Counted from the first letter of the stretch, positions 18,395 through 31,564 are shown. The stretch is 64,000 nt of DNA from Prostheceraeus crozeri (GCA_907163375.1 CAJQUW010005296.1:124001-188000), one strand, 5' to 3'. Notes: generated by a model from the letters alone, not told the origin. Numbers and translations: made by a program.

Positions 18395-21300
18395 CCTGAA
18401 CAACAATTTAGAAGCAATAACTGACATTCTTTCCTTTTTCTTTTCTGAATATCTTAACTTGCGACATTAATTTCGAAAATATTTTTCTTACAACCAGTTT
18501 CAACTTGTCAATAATACAAGCGAGTATTTTATTTGTCATAAAAATTTCATTTAATCAAATGTGTGTTCGATTACAGTAAGGGTGAGAAATGAGTCTAGGA
18601 GTGATTGCTGATGGGATCTACTGTATAATTGATGGTTAAGGAAATCAAAGAAAAGACGGTGTAATCTAACTTCTTACTAATCAATTAGGATAATGGCACA
18701 CCGCATAATTTTTACTCAATACATTATGAATTTGCTCATGACAAAGTAGTACGTTGATACAAAAGACGTTAGGTGTTGCAAAACGAATTTTTAGACGGCT
18801 AAAGGAGGCATACTACTCACTCTGGCTTGGCGGAAACTGCATTCTTCGGGGTTGAAACTCTGATATTTCCTTTACTATTTCTTTGCACATTCAAGCTGAA
18901 TCTTGTTATTAAGTTTTGGCTTCAGCTTTTTTTATCATCATGGCCTCCCGCTATCTTGATAAGGGATAGGGGGCTCACTCTCCAAAGTACATGCGCTCCA
19001 TAACAGCATGCATATCAATCCACATTTTATTATAGCAGTGAAGATATAAACATATTTTGATTTTACTGTGACCATTCGAATTGGCTTTTTCTTTGACAGG
19101 ATTAATTCTGGTTGTTTCAATTGTTAGGAAATGGGGATATATTTTTCCAGCAATCCTTCCACTTAAGGAATTTTTTGAACGCGCTTGTTTGCTTTATAAA
19201 TATTATTTTTGAGTGTTTGACACATAGGCCCTTATATCATTTTGACATTTTTCTACATCAACATGCCTTAGTGTTATCAACAATTGTTTTAGTCCAGTTC
19301 ATCGGAATCTTTTACTCTTTTTCTCTGTAATATGCAAATATGTGATAGACAACTGCATTACATAATGCAGCTAGAATGATTTTGCAGTATATAATATTAC
19401 TATGCAGTCGGATAAAGCAGTCGAAGGTTGGAATAGGAAGACAATTCATTTATCAATTTCATTCAAATAATCAATTCAGTATTTGACCTACATTATCGAG
19501 ATTCAGATGAACTGGATTAAAATGCTTATTGATGATGCTACGGCATGTTGATGAAGAAGCATCACACTTTTATAGGGATTTGGTGAACAATTTGTAAACA
19601 TTATAATTAGACTCAGTCAATCTTTTATGCACACGTACAGCATGTGAATGAAATTAAATTGCTCGAGTAGGGAGGAAGTTATTGAAGTATAGTGATAAGT
19701 TATGCAAATTTCAAATTTCCAACAGTTGCGGAAGTGGTTTCGAATTGCCCCTCCATTTCATTTTTCGCAACTACACCGTTAGCGCGGTATCGTGTATATA
19801 CTGGGTGTATAGTGTATTATGCTGATAGTACGAATTGTTGACCTCGATCAAATGCGCACAAAAGTCCTGTGATATAATAAGGAAAAAAAGAGTTCCATTT
19901 GCAAAATTTTTGCTTTAAATTAGGTCTACAAAAGTTGGAAATCATAACCCCGGTACCTCTAAGAAATTGCCAATTTTTTTGAAAAAATATTGGTGAATTT
20001 ACATCACTGCCTCATGGGGGGGTCCTCTTTCATATAGTTGTGCTTATGTGCACAAAATCATTGCTTGTCTTTCTCCGTTGCATAATAATTAATTGCATTT
20101 CCAATCACCTGGTGATTTACAAGTTCATAGAATTATGTAGTATAACGGATTATTCACTCTAACTTCACAATTTAGCTAAAAGCTTGCTCTGGCTACATAA
20201 AAGCAGCTAAGTCAAAAAACCGGTCATTGACTTGGTCACCGAATGATGCTTTTGACCCGCTGTCCCGGTTTCATCGCTGGTATGTAAACTTGAAAACTAT
20301 CATGTTCTAGCTTTTTGCCTTGGCAAAGATTTCAGCAAGCGATTTCCTTAAACTGGTCGACAAAATTGCAGAAAAAATGCAATAAGAACATAAAACTGAG
20401 GTCCTTATTGCAATTTATACACGTTATTTAAAAAATTGCAATTTAGATACGTACATTTATTGCAATAATGCAAAATGACGATGTATGTTAATTGCAACTT
20501 TAAAAAAGTGATAATAAATTTCCGTAAAATGATATCAAAACACCGCTATCAGGTCTAGAAAATAGTGGAAAATGTTTATCCAAAGTTTCAGAGCAAATAG
20601 TCACGTTAAACCAATTAAAAATAAAATATCAACTTTTTATATGAAAATTGCAATTAATTCATGTATAGGAATTTGTACTAGGAATATAACAGAAGTATAG
20701 CTTCCTACAAAGTAATGGGCGAAATTGGTAATGAAATTCGTTGAATGTTAAATCATGAAAATCATGAAGTTGTTAGTTCAAAAGTAAAGGCTCATTTCAC
20801 AATTTCTTGTCTGAATGTTCAAAGTCGTCGTGAAAAAACAATACATTCCATTTATTGAAGCGAAATTGCAAATTATCAGTAAAATCAAGTTCAATCAATA
20901 TGTTATACACCATATTTTCCTCATTTATGCGATTGATCTTCTATGTATGATAGTATAAGTAAATTTCATAAATAATCAAACAAATAAATCGTTGGAAAAC
21001 TGGTCACATGTTGCATTAGTCGACTTTCTGTAAACTACACACACGATAGGCTGATGATTTATTGATTTAATGGATATATTTTGCATATTTATACGTAAAA
21101 CATTAAGAAAGACAGGCAGAGCATTCACAGCGCCTTCAACAAGTACAAGGAAAAGTAAAAATGACATCAGATCGAACGACTTACGAGATTGAATATAATC
21201 GAGCAGCCAATTAGATGCTTAATGTCTCTGCTAAATTATTGCCGTACTTATTTGGATATAAGTACTATATTTTGAAGAAATAAGCAGTAAATTAGCAAAA

Positions 21301-22117
21301 ACCAGTTCGCAAAATCATTACTGTCTGTTTGTTGACAGCGTTTCTATGTTACTAGAGACATTTAAAATTTCACGTTTTTAAACAAATCGTCAAAGAATTA
21401 CATATACGGTTCCAATAAATTTGCAAATTTCTAAGCAGATTTTATTTTAAAACATGAATCTTGAAAAATAAAATGGAATAAAGACAATATCACATCTATG
21501 TATATTCATTGACTTATTATTTAATTTATAACGTAGGGTTATACTTCGTATATATTAATCGCTTTTCTCCAAATATGAAACCGTACAAAAATTAATAAGT
21601 GTGCATAATGCATAATAAATTTCAACTCGCCGTGAAGTGAAATTGTCTGTAAATTATGAAGGTGTGTACGAATTAAATATCAGGGCAACAAATTAATTTA
21701 AAACATTGATCCTTTCAGTTAGCATAACACATGGTAAAACTATGCGTTTGCGTGTTGCAAGTGAGAATAGTAATTTCTAATAGTATGACGTATGATAGTG
21801 ATCTAACATTTTTATCATAATCTAAATCTTTTTTGTTTCTTTATTACAGAGTTACATTTTGGTTATCCATTAAGGATTACACACGATTACATGTTTTAAG
21901 TATATGAAATGTTGATCAAATTCCAAAACTTTGAAGTCTTTTATATACATTCATTGATATAAGCTGTTAAACTTTATTTATATTTTCATTATTGTGCTAC
22001 GAGCAAGCCATACTCTGGTTTCATCATATTAAATTCATGATTAAATTTAACCTTTTTACTTAATGTTTGTTTATCTTATATACACTTCAAACCTTCTGAC
22101 ATTTTCAAGAAAGCGTA
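18395..22117. other. No gene seen
   Basis: About 3.7 kb of AT-rich DNA with only short frames. No domain, RNA gene or clear repeat is recognised. Some stretches are rich in ttgcaat-type strings (20,380-20,700). Confidence 0.5.
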
Positions 22118-22126
22118 GCCAACTGC

Positions 22127-22635
22127 GGGTGTAGATAAAATCCGAACAACAGATCAATTCCGAACAACGAAAATCTAATCGAAACTGGTAAAATATTGCG
22201 CCGAACATTCTAGATTTGATTAGAAAATGGTTAATTTTATCTGTCAGTCACCTTTAATCCGCAAAAAGTCATAAAATTATATTCCGAACAAATTCGAAGA
22301 AGTCCGAACAACCAAAGGGTAAAAGGAAAATTTTTAGTAGTTCGGAGGGGAATCATAGCACGAAAGCAATGAAGGTCAATCATAATTGCGTAGAACAAAG
22401 AACGTCCTGTGCTTGAAACCGCATACTCATTGTTCCGCTTTTGTTCGGTGGTATTATAGATGTTCGGGTTTGATCGGAATGTAATTTTATGAGTTTCTTG
22501 CGGATTAAAGTTGACTGACAGATGGAATTAACCACTTTCTAATGAAATCTGGAATGTTCGGCGCAATATTTTACCACCTTCGAGTAGATTTTCGTTGTTC
22601 GGAATTCATTTGTTGTTCGGATTTTATCTACACCC
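22127..22635. mobile_element. 509-bp foldback element with 9-bp target duplication (MULE-like?)
   Basis: The ends are inverted copies beginning GGGTGTAGATAAAATCCGAA, with similarity extending about 165-190 bp inward. GCCAACTGC is duplicated exactly at 22,118-22,126 and 22,636-22,644. Strings of the type CCGAACAAC recur several times within each arm. Long TIRs plus a 9-bp duplication fit Mutator-like or Merlin-like elements; no transposase is encoded, so it is non-autonomous. The boundaries are secure; the superfamily is not. Confidence 0.9.
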
Positions 22636-22808
22636 GCCAACTGCTTGTTGACACAGCTGCTAGTGCTTTTCTCGTCCATTAATTATTATTGGCTTTAGGG
22701 ATGATAATTTATTTGATAAATTACAGTATCAATCTTAGATTTATTGTTTCATGTTGTCTCTATTGAAGTAGTCACACGTATTATTATGCTTTTATTGTTG
22801 GTAGTTGC

Positions 22809-22865
22809 TATTCGTCCAACTTAGTTGGATGAATAAGCGTCATTTTTGGCTATTCATCCAACTAA
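22809..22865. repeat. Short palindrome and further inverted copy
   Basis: ATTCGTCCAAC..GTTGGATGAAT is a near-perfect palindrome, and attcatccaact occurs again about 30 bases later. It may be the end of an unrecognised MITE. Confidence 0.45.
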
Positions 22866-22927
22866 ATTTTTTTCAAGAGTGTCAATGTTACGTACATAAT
22901 TTTTTTTATTTAACTTATAGAACTAGG

Positions 22928-23323
22928 TTAAAGTAATTTACAGTAAAAATAGCTTGAACAAAATCTTGGTTTTGGGTTATTTATCCTAAGATAATTTAAA
23001 TTCCCATGACTAACGAATGCATTCAAGGCCGATAAATCAACAATGTTACAAAAGAAAATAACATGCCATCGACGGCTCTTGAATTTTACGCTGTATGTAC
23101 CGACACGTTCGTCAGCAGCATCCACTCCACCTTTAGTGGTGTTATAATATGTGACAACATCAGGTTTGTGCTTTGGTCCACTTTCAACCATAGATTTGCG
23201 ATGTACGGCAGATAATAAATTGACAACTCTGTTCCGCTTTGTAACATAAGAAACTAGGAGCACTTGATTCTCACCACTGTTGGTTGTTGCTTGCTTGCTG
23301 TGGCCTGTCCCACAATACAACAA
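22928..23323 (-). pseudogene. piggyBac transposase fragment (C-terminal part of catalytic domain)
   Basis: An open stretch of 131 codons holds SYVTKRNRVVNLLSAVHRKS, then TYYNTTKGGVDAADERVGTY, then RRWHVIFFCNIVDLSALNAF. YNxTKGGVDxxD is the piggyBac signature around the third catalytic Asp. The N-terminal two thirds of the transposase are missing. Immediately beyond are two direct copies of acaacaagcaacaaga (near 23,318 and 23,391). This sequence differs clearly from the longer piggyBac gene at 27.5 kb, so two families are present. Confidence 0.88.
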
Positions 23324-23489
23324 GCAACAAGAAACTAGTAAAATTCGTTGACTTGTTGAAAATTAGGGTTTCACAATTAATACGTAGCAAACAACAAGCA
23401 ACAAGAAAAAATCGTCTTGTTACAAGTCTTTGTGTTCCACAATCACTGTGACAACAAGTTGGCGAATCGATGACACCATCGGTTACCAC

Positions 23490-24855
23490 TCTACCTAATA
23501 TACCTACTCTATAGTTGAATGAGCTTTTTTAAAATCAATTTACATCTGTGTTTTATTCTGAAGTAACCGGGAGATGCAACAAATCGTCAAACTGATTTTA
23601 TCAAACTTGTCGGCTTACATATCTGTTCAAATTTTCATACAAATTTGACAGGAAATAGCCTTATCAGATATTAAAGAACTTTGAAATTTCTAGCTTCTCA
23701 ATGCAACAAATAGTCAAAGGAGTTCATGTCTCAAGTTCACTGTCCACTACGAAAATCTTCACCATTGCTTGCAGCTCATGCGATTTCAGCTGTGTTTTAG
23801 CAATCCCATGGCTACGAAAGTCAAGATTTGAGGACGGAATGGTGCTGCGCGCCGCTTCGAATCATATTTCTTGTGCATTGGCATGTTAAATGTCGGACGC
23901 TCAAATTCACTTTTTGGGAATGAAAGTTGTCCATCAAAAACAAATCAAAAAGGTAGTGACAATTTAGATACATAATGACCCAATGATTATTAAAAGACGA
24001 ACGGGAAAAAACTGTTGAGCTATTCTCATGGAAACCACATTTTTGATTTTTTTGAGATCTCAACTTTCATATATGGGAAGTAATCCATTCTCATATTCTG
24101 GGCATCAAATCGAAATTTTTCATCGAAGTGAATAGGAAATTTAGATACATGATCATTCAAATCCACTAAAAATACAAAAACTGAGTCGTTCATCTAACAA
24201 TTGCCATGGAACCGTCGGGCATATATTTGAATATTACAACTTTCATATATGGATGGAAATGTATCCGCATACTCTCAGCATAAATTGATATCTATTGCTT
24301 ATTCACTTCATCTTACACTGTACATCGCTCGATGACAATCCCATACAAAGGATGCATACCAAGATATTTTTTCGGTATATTTTTGTATCTATTTGTATGC
24401 TTTTCATATGAATAAAGGCCTTTTGTCAATAAAGATCGCTTTAAGGTTGCATGGCACTTACTACTGTTTTGTAAGTAGCAAATTAATGACATTTAAGAGT
24501 CAAACTTACAATACTGAATTCGATTTTAATACACGTAAGTCTAGGGCATTTCATAATCAATAGCTATTCAACAATCAACGTTTGTGGATTATGCCATTTT
24601 GAAATCAGGCATATTATCTATCCGAAATAAAAACACATTATAATTCATGAAAGTAAATATAGTCATGTTTGAGGTATATAAGTCAACATGGCAGCTCGAA
24701 AGATACCGTTTTATTGAAATGATGTTTATCAACTTGGTTCATGGAGTTGAGCTCATTATGAGTCGTATGAATCTTATTAGACAAGTGGCAACGATGAGAC
24801 GGCATTAATTTCAAAGTAAATCGAGTCTAGAACTAATACTCTAAATACCACGCTA
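23490..24855. repeat. No gene; degenerate tandem repeat of about 177 bp at 23,960-24,330
   Basis: tttagatacat recurs at about 23,962 and 24,139, and caactttcatatatgg near 24,061 and 24,238, giving a spacing near 177 bases between two diverged copies. The rest is AT-rich DNA without recognisable genes. Confidence 0.45.
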
Positions 24856-24879
24856 ATATCTCGACCAAAGTCGAGATAG

Positions 24880-26475
24880 GCAAGTCAAGCGGTCCGGACA
24901 TGGTGTCCTCCAAAATTTATCGCACACTGGCCGACGTTCTGGCAAAACCCCTTGCTTCTATTTTCACCAACTCCATCAGTAAAAGGATTTTCCCAGATGT
25001 CTGGAAGGCCGCATCTCTTGTTCCGATTCCGAAAACCAATCCCCCGATCTCCAAAACCTGAGGATGATTTGCCTACTTAGTATTCCATCCAAAATTTTCG
25101 AGAAGATTATGTTTTCAAGCTTCAGAAGCAAATTCGAAAGTGAGTATGGGCCTTTTGAACATGGCTTTCGCAAGAAGAGTTCTTCCACTACAGCATTAGT
25201 TGATCTTATGGACCATCTCACTGCTATTTACGACAATGCGTGCTACTTTGGCGTTGGCTTGATTAGCTACGACCTATCGAAGGCATTTGATATGGTTGAC
25301 TATGACATTGTGCTGAAGCGCCTACACGAGAAAAATTTCCCGACTGGCTTTGTTCTGTGGCTGAAAAATTACTTTTCTGCAAGAACGGCGTGAATAAAGG
25401 TCCATGGAAGTCACTCGAACCAAATCGAAGTGAGAAGAGGGGTGCCCCAAGGGTCCGTCCTCGGTCCACCAATTTTCTGTGTATTTATCAGCGATCTTCT
25501 GGCGTCTGATAGTCAAGCTGCTACTATCAAGTATGCTGATAACATAAATATTGTGATTCCTTTCCCCCACGAAAATGCCACAGAAATTCACGAACTCATA
25601 GATTCTGAGACGAATCATATCAGACAGTGGTGCGATACTAATAAGCTTCTCTTAAACAGCAATAAATCATGTGCGATGATCATCTCTAGACGTGATTGCA
25701 TTCTACCACAAACTATTTTTGTGAAGCAAGTGTCAGAATGCAAGGTTCTTGGTGTCTATCTAGATGATAAGCTGACCTGGAACTCTCACGTGAAATACTT
25801 GTGTTCTAAGGCTAACCAGCGATTTCATATTCTTAGACGACTGAAAACATTTTTATCGAAGGATGAACTTCATGATGTGTACATCCATCTCATTCGTTCA
25901 GTCCTAGAATACACGTGTCCCGTTTTTATCGGCATTAATAAGTCCTTGCCACTCAAGCTACAGAGAGTGGATAATCGCGCCCATCGATTGATCTACAACA
26001 TATTTTATGGCAATGACAACACTCGCGGCTGCTCATGTGGTAGAGATTCTCTTTTTATCCGAAGGCACCAGATCAGCTCAAGGTTTTTCCACAGAATAAA
26101 GCGTCTTCAAGGTCACAATCTTCACAACCGAGTTCCAAGGCTGTCGAGATTTGGAAATAGATTCCTTTTGAGTATTTCCCGAATTGACCGGAGATCCAAG
26201 TCCTTCTTCCCTTACATGGCTCGATATGCCAATCGAATGGGTGATGCGAACTGACTTTGTCCGCGATCTACGTAAGCTGTGATGATATGCATGTATGCTA
26301 GTCGACTTTTATCTTTCAATGCTTTGATATTTACTTCAGTGATCATTTTCACTACCGTCTACTTCCCATGACTATACATTGCCTCTTCATTGCAAATTGT
26401 GTGTGGCATGTACATGATTGTAAAAATGATTTCCATTTTCCAAGAATATACACAATTATTATTATTATTACTTTC
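24880..26475 (+). mobile_element. 5'-truncated LINE (CR1/L2-like), reverse transcriptase half
   Basis: The copy starts inside the reverse-transcriptase domain (KSSGPDMVSSKIYRTLADVL) and ends in 3' UTR plus a (TTA)n tail at about 26,457-26,472. Visible RT blocks are HGFRKKSSSTTALVDLMDHL, ISYDLSKAFDMVDYD, RRGVPQGSVLGPPIFCVFIS and KYADNINIVIP. The catalytic YADD reads YADN here. There is an in-frame TGA at 25,391-25,393 and a frame change near 25,055-25,062. After RT the C-terminal LEYTCPVFIGINKSLPLKLQ region typical of CR1/Jockey-group elements is intact to the stop after MGDAN (26,254). The endonuclease is absent. Clade assignment is tentative; the copy is dead. Confidence 0.85.
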
Positions 26476-26762
26476 CTTTACTCTACTTGCTCTTGACACG
26501 ATCATGGAGGGTGTGCTTCGCTGGTCTTGGTGATCTTCATGCCGCGTTAGCAGTTCGAGCAAGTCGTAATATCATTTTCGACCTCGTGAAACCCGGAGGC
26601 ATTGAATTATTAGATCGATCATCCGAGGTCGACTGGAAGAGGTTGCTATTCCATAAATGATCTTGTGAGCACGCTTGTCCACTTATTCCAATTTACAAGA
26701 AAGACTTTTATCGAGACCAACAAATACTGGGCAAACATAATCTAGAGTGGAACGGAATAAAG
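26476..26762 (-). mobile_element. Second LINE fragment, reverse orientation
   Basis: Read on the minus strand, 26,762-26,645 translates as STLDYVCPVFVGLDKSLSCK ... VDKRAHKIIYG, closely resembling the C-terminal region of the plus-strand LINE just upstream (LEYTCPVFIGINKSLPLKLQ ... VDNRAHRLIYN). One in-frame TAA/TAG-type stop follows KLE. The fragment ends at the same (TTA)n/(TAA)n microsatellite, so the two copies meet tail to tail. Confidence 0.7.
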
Positions 26763-27525
26763 CTGTGTATGAAGATCATCACTGTTTAAATTTCTCAACT
26801 CAAATACTTCGTTATTGCAACACTAAGGATTGTAATAGCTTCAACGGCCTCGATTGGACAATTTCCTTCACAATAGAAATTAACATCATTATTAAAAGTA
26901 TGAAAAATATGTTCAAACTATGCATGTGATGTCTATTCGATAATTTTGTGCAGCAATAAGTAAAACTTACTAAAATTTCTATCTGCATGATTTGGAATTC
27001 CCCCGAATAGAATATGAGAGAGAGAGAGATGATGTTTACTGAATCACAAATTGGAAATCGGAAAATACATATCAAATTGTTACTTTACACGGGAAAGACA
27101 CTGAATATTATTAGGTCACAATAAATAAACGACAAAATAAAATAAAATACAATCAATCACAAAAGGTAGAAGTCATGAGGATACTTATGGCCCGGAAAAA
27201 GGAGCTCCTGCGAACTGATGTCCTGCAAAAAGGTACAGATAACCTGTGATATTCTCCTCATGACATAATGATAAAGCAATGGTAATCATCCATAGACTAC
27301 CAGACTTACCCCTTAACTAGTGCGGTGAAAAAACATAACGTAACTAGTGCAGTGAGGTACTTTTTTTCCTCTTCATTTTTCATTCAATTTATGCCGTATT
27401 TTTTAACCGTATTGCTTACGAATTATAAAAAGATTAATGAAACCCGTTTTAATGAATTAAAACTAAGATCAATTTTCAATCCAATGTATATGTGAGCTAT
27501 TTTGTCAAATAACTCGTAAATCAGT
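26763..27525. other. No gene; possible piggyBac end with repeated TAACTAGTGC
   Basis: A (GA)n run lies near 27,016. At 27,313-27,316 a TTAA is followed by CTAGTGCGGTGA, and TAACTAGTGC recurs at about 27,341. The repeat could be the subterminal region of the piggyBac element next door, but I found no matching end on its other side. Confidence 0.35.
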
Positions 27526-29248
27526 TCAATCATGATTACAACGATCACAAATGATGTTTTGGTGATCTTTGCAAGTAAACGTTCCACAGCGATCACATAC
27601 GATCTTGCATTTTCTGTCCCGATTTCGAGGACACATGCCACAGCGTCCAGAGCCTGTCACTCGATGGTCTTGCGCAGACGTTTGGGGTGCTTCGATTCCT
27701 GTTACCCGCTGGATGAGAAAATGCAACGAGATATTTTGATGTTTGCCTTTGAGTCAGATGCGGGAGAGCCAGCTGCTTTCCTAACTCCATCAAAAATTTC
27801 CTTCGACAGCTTGTGGAAGCGTTGTTGAACCGATGTAACACGTATGCATTTATACCAGCTCTGTTCAACATGGCACAGAATATCACCATAGGCCATCGTC
27901 TGGTACGTCTTGCAACACTGTATGTCGCAACCATTTGATCGCGTGTGTCCACTCCTCCTTTTGTGCTGTTATAGAATTCGATAATTTCCTGTTTCTTTTT
28001 GTTTTCCGCATGTGTAGTTGCGTCATGATGCATTGATGATACAGCAGTTACGATTCGGTTTTGTTTCGTTTTATATGATAAGATTGTTACGTCTTTCGTA
28101 AATCCGAACAAAGTTGAATGGACCTCACGTTGCTTTGCTGTGGTGAACGATGCGGGCACTTCTCTCCTGTTTTTGCGTATGGTTCCGACTAATGTCAAAC
28201 GATGACTCTGTTTCAAAGACAGAGCCAGTGGTACGCTCGTATACCAGTTGTCAGCCGTAACATTCCGCCCAGATCCTGATACAGGCTGTATTAGTCGAGT
28301 TACAACAGCCGTTGGAGAATTGTCAATTGGATTTTGGCCACCTTGCGATATAAGGTAAATTTCCATGTTACAGAGATAAAACGTTGTCGAATACACCATG
28401 CAATAACCTTTCAGTCCATAGGAAATCGGTTTAGCTGATCCAAAGTAAACTCTGAATGAGTATCGTCCACGGAACGGAAGAACAGATTCATCAATCGTTA
28501 GTACCTCAGATTGTGAGTAACTTGACTGACAATTTGCGACAAATTTATCGAATAAAATTCGAATTGCTGCCATTTTATCATTTTCTCGTCTTTGTGCTCG
28601 ATCTGCACGATTGTCGAATCTCACAACACGGCAAAGGAATAGAAATCGTTGCGACGAGAAGATTGCACGCACAAGGTCACAATCGGTTCAATCTTGTGAC
28701 CAAATGTTGTCAAAAGATAGATGATTCGAGCGGCAAACACCAGTTATGTACAAACAGCCAATATATGCCAAAATTTCCTGCTTAGTAGTAAGGCGGCTGT
28801 GACTGGGATCTGTAAATTGCGTTTTCACAGATGTTATGTATTCGCTTGTGTGTTCAACAATGATATCAATCATAGAATCATCAAATAAACAGGAAAATGA
28901 ATCTAGGATATTCATTCTTGGGCTACGGGCTGCACCTGTTGGACCAGTGGAGTTCGAAACAATGTTGTGAATCCGTGTTCGGCTGACAGGCGGAGGGGTT
29001 TTCTTCCAAGTAAATTGCGGTCCTCCTTTCCCTATATATGTCGAATCTTCATCAATTCCATCATCCTCTGTTTCCGCATCCGTAAATTGTTCAGATTCAG
29101 AGTAATGGTCATCTTGATTCTCTCTGTGATCAACTTCCTCTGAGTCAGAATGGTCAACAGGTTCCGGCTCCTCTGGCTCTCTCTCACTCTAATCATTGAT
29201 GCGCAATAGCACTTGCTCTGCTGTAAGCTTCCGACGACCGCCAGACAT
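27526..29248 (-). pseudogene. piggyBac transposase, near full length, inactivated
   Basis: From MSGGRRKLTAEQVLLRIND at 29,248 one frame runs through an acidic N-terminal region, the dimerisation part (CLFDDSMIDIIVEHTSEYIT) and the catalytic domain. The three Asp positions are visible in VLTIDESVLPFRGR, NVTADNWYTSVPLA and YNSTKGGVDTRDQM. The C-terminal Cys-rich finger (CGMCPRNRDRKC ... CDRCGTFTCKDH) is in another frame, so there is a frame change near 27,700-27,720. In-frame stops lie at 29,189-29,191 (TAG) and 28,688-28,690 (TGA). Total length and domain order are those of a normal piggyBac transposase, which cuts and pastes at TTAA. With three breaks it is dead but not old. Confidence 0.92.
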
Positions 29249-29269
29249 TCTCACCAAAGCATCCGATTA

Positions 29270-31263
29270 TGAACAATGAAATAGCTTGCCTTTTGTGCTT
29301 CACAGGTCGCCTCGACCGATCCAAACGAGAGGAAGAAAGAAAGACAGTCATTGGTCACTGCATCAAAATCAAGCTCGAAGCACTTCATTGTTGTTTTCAT
29401 ATCGCGAGCGCGCGTGCGCACATACATACACACAGAAGCGCTTTGCAGGCATATGGTCACAAGAAGTCGTTGGATTGATGCAGGGGAAACACACTGCACA
29501 CTGCCACACTGCCAAGCGAGTCGATCAAGACGTTGTGTGATGGATGAGATAAAGGTCAGCAGACGGCAAGCGATGTATCCACTAGGTACAGGGCGAACGA
29601 GGGATTGATAAGCAGTTGCAACGATGAGTGATGACTAAGCAACTATTATGTTTGATCATGACTTGAGAAAGGGAAAATGCGAGAAAGCACTTAATGTAAA
29701 TGAATAAAGTAAATCCATGGTAAAATATCTGCAGAATAGCAAGAAGCTGAGGTTCGTAATTAATAATACAAGGTGGGTCCTGAGGTTGAGGCGGAGAAAC
29801 TAACACGATGGCGGTTAAGTATAGTTAGCAGAAGCAACAAAGCTGAAAGCAAGCCGCAAACAGGAGCTGCGCGGCAAGACGACCGCACAACAGCCTGCCT
29901 AAGTGGCGAATGACCACAGCAATAGCTCAATCTAATCCATCTCTTTTGTTACAATTAAACTTAGGTTAGTGTGCTTCTTCTTTGTGTGCGAATCATTTAT
30001 CAGGATTTCAAAAGAGATCGCCGACTTCCGATAACAGAGCTGAAAACAAAACTCTCAGGCGAAAAGCTCATGTTGAATAACATACAAGCATTTTCGCCTC
30101 AAATTCAGTGCCCTTGTTATCAAAGCACATTTTACTGTAATTCTTCCTCCATAATGTATGGTTATTTTACAAGTGTTTCATTTGCAATAAAATATTTGTG
30201 CTTCTGAAGAAGTGCTACTCACTACTTATCACCACAGCTCCGGCTTCGAACCCTGGCAACTAGCAAGTAGATCCTATTTTTATCAGTCTTAGTTTGGTTT
30301 GATAGTCAGAATGAATAGAAAATGTTAAAACGATGTCAAAGCTTTGTGAATCAATGAACCAGAAATCATGACGTAAATATAAAAAGCAATCTCGAATTTG
30401 AATTTCTCTTGTTCGAATTCGAATTTATCTTGTTCACAATTGAATCTGTCTTGTTCGGAATTTTATCTCATTAGTATTTTTTAGAGTGACAAGGTGTAGA
30501 AGTCGAGACCTTGAAGTGTCAGTGGATTTCTACGATTTTCTTGCTCGCCTAGATTCATAAAATAGCTTAATTTCTAAATCTACTAGCAATAAATGTCAAA
30601 TAACCAATGTGATTCTAAGAAAAGTGAGATAATAGCATTGCCCTACAACCCTTTTCATATCATGGCAGTTTAGCGTCACACACCTGGACAGAAATCTAAA
30701 ATAGCAGGCATACGAGATGAGGCTGACATTGTATTTCATATTGGTGCATTTATGAATGGATCTGTTCATTAATTTTTGTGATAATGTGCAACTCCATCTG
30801 GAAAATTGTGCCGACTTACATCAACTATGAAGTATAATTCCTATAGCTCCTTTTTCAGTCTGACTTAGGTTTAGTCCGCCCTTTGCACACTGGTGAATGA
30901 ATTATCTGAGGAAACTAATTCGTGTACCGTAAAATGGGTGAATTGGGACGAACTTTTCAATTATTTCACTTTTTCATATGTTAAACAATTTAAGTTCGTC
31001 CATTCTATAGTACTTATATGTATTTCAGAGTTTCATCTAAGGATTGACGTACAATTTGTATAAATTAATGCATGATAACTATCTCAAATATACCATCAAA
31101 AATTGTCCCGACTCACCCCTCTTGAGGGTGAATTGGGACATGCCACATAAAAACTAAGCTTATAAGTAAGAGTAACCCAAGCAATGTTTTCTTTAATTAC
31201 AAACCGTTTTCATATTTTGTTCTTTTCTATTACAAAAACCAAAGCAAAAGTAATTTTATCTAA
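29270..31263. other. No gene; one region with inverted/direct gtgaattgggac copies
   Basis: gggtgaattgggac occurs at about 30,948 and again at 31,127, bracketing about 190 bp; the pair may mark a small degraded repeat. The remainder shows no domain. The right flank of the piggyBac gene (29,250-29,900) is richer in G+C but has no identifiable terminal repeat. Confidence 0.4.
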
Positions 31264-31268
31264 ATTCT

Positions 31269-31564
31269 TGTTGTGGTTACGAGTTGGTGTGCTTGTTTTC
31301 TGCTGTTGATTTCTGTTGATCTTCTTTGTTATTACTCTTAAATGAATATCAGTGGTATCGACTCCAACTCTCAACCAGTAATGGTAACCGACTAATATGG
31401 ATTTCTATGGCATGTGACCTTTCGATGAACATGACTTTATTTTCCTGATGTCATCCATTGTGCATGTGCTATTTGTCTGACTATAATTCAGGTGCCATAT
31501 AAATGCATTGTGACCGACGAATAAAGTACGTTTTCGTCCTGCAGCAAGTTGTTTTGACTTCACA
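31269..31564 (+). repeat. 5' LTR
   Basis: 296 bp, TG..CA ends, with an ATAAA-type string (gaataaagtacg) about 45 bases before its end that could serve polyadenylation. It is preceded by the ATTCT duplication. The gag ATG lies only about 20 bases after the LTR, an unusually short leader. Confidence 0.93.

Noticed and set aside
27313-27350. Left terminus of the piggyBac element at a TTAA
   Set aside because: TAACTAGTGC is repeated there, but no matching inverted end with TTAA was found beyond the transposase start, so the element limits stay open.
29269-29608. Overlapping plus-strand frames next to the piggyBac gene
   Set aside because: Three overlapping frames on the same strand without domain, splice or codon evidence; chance openness in a locally GC-richer stretch.
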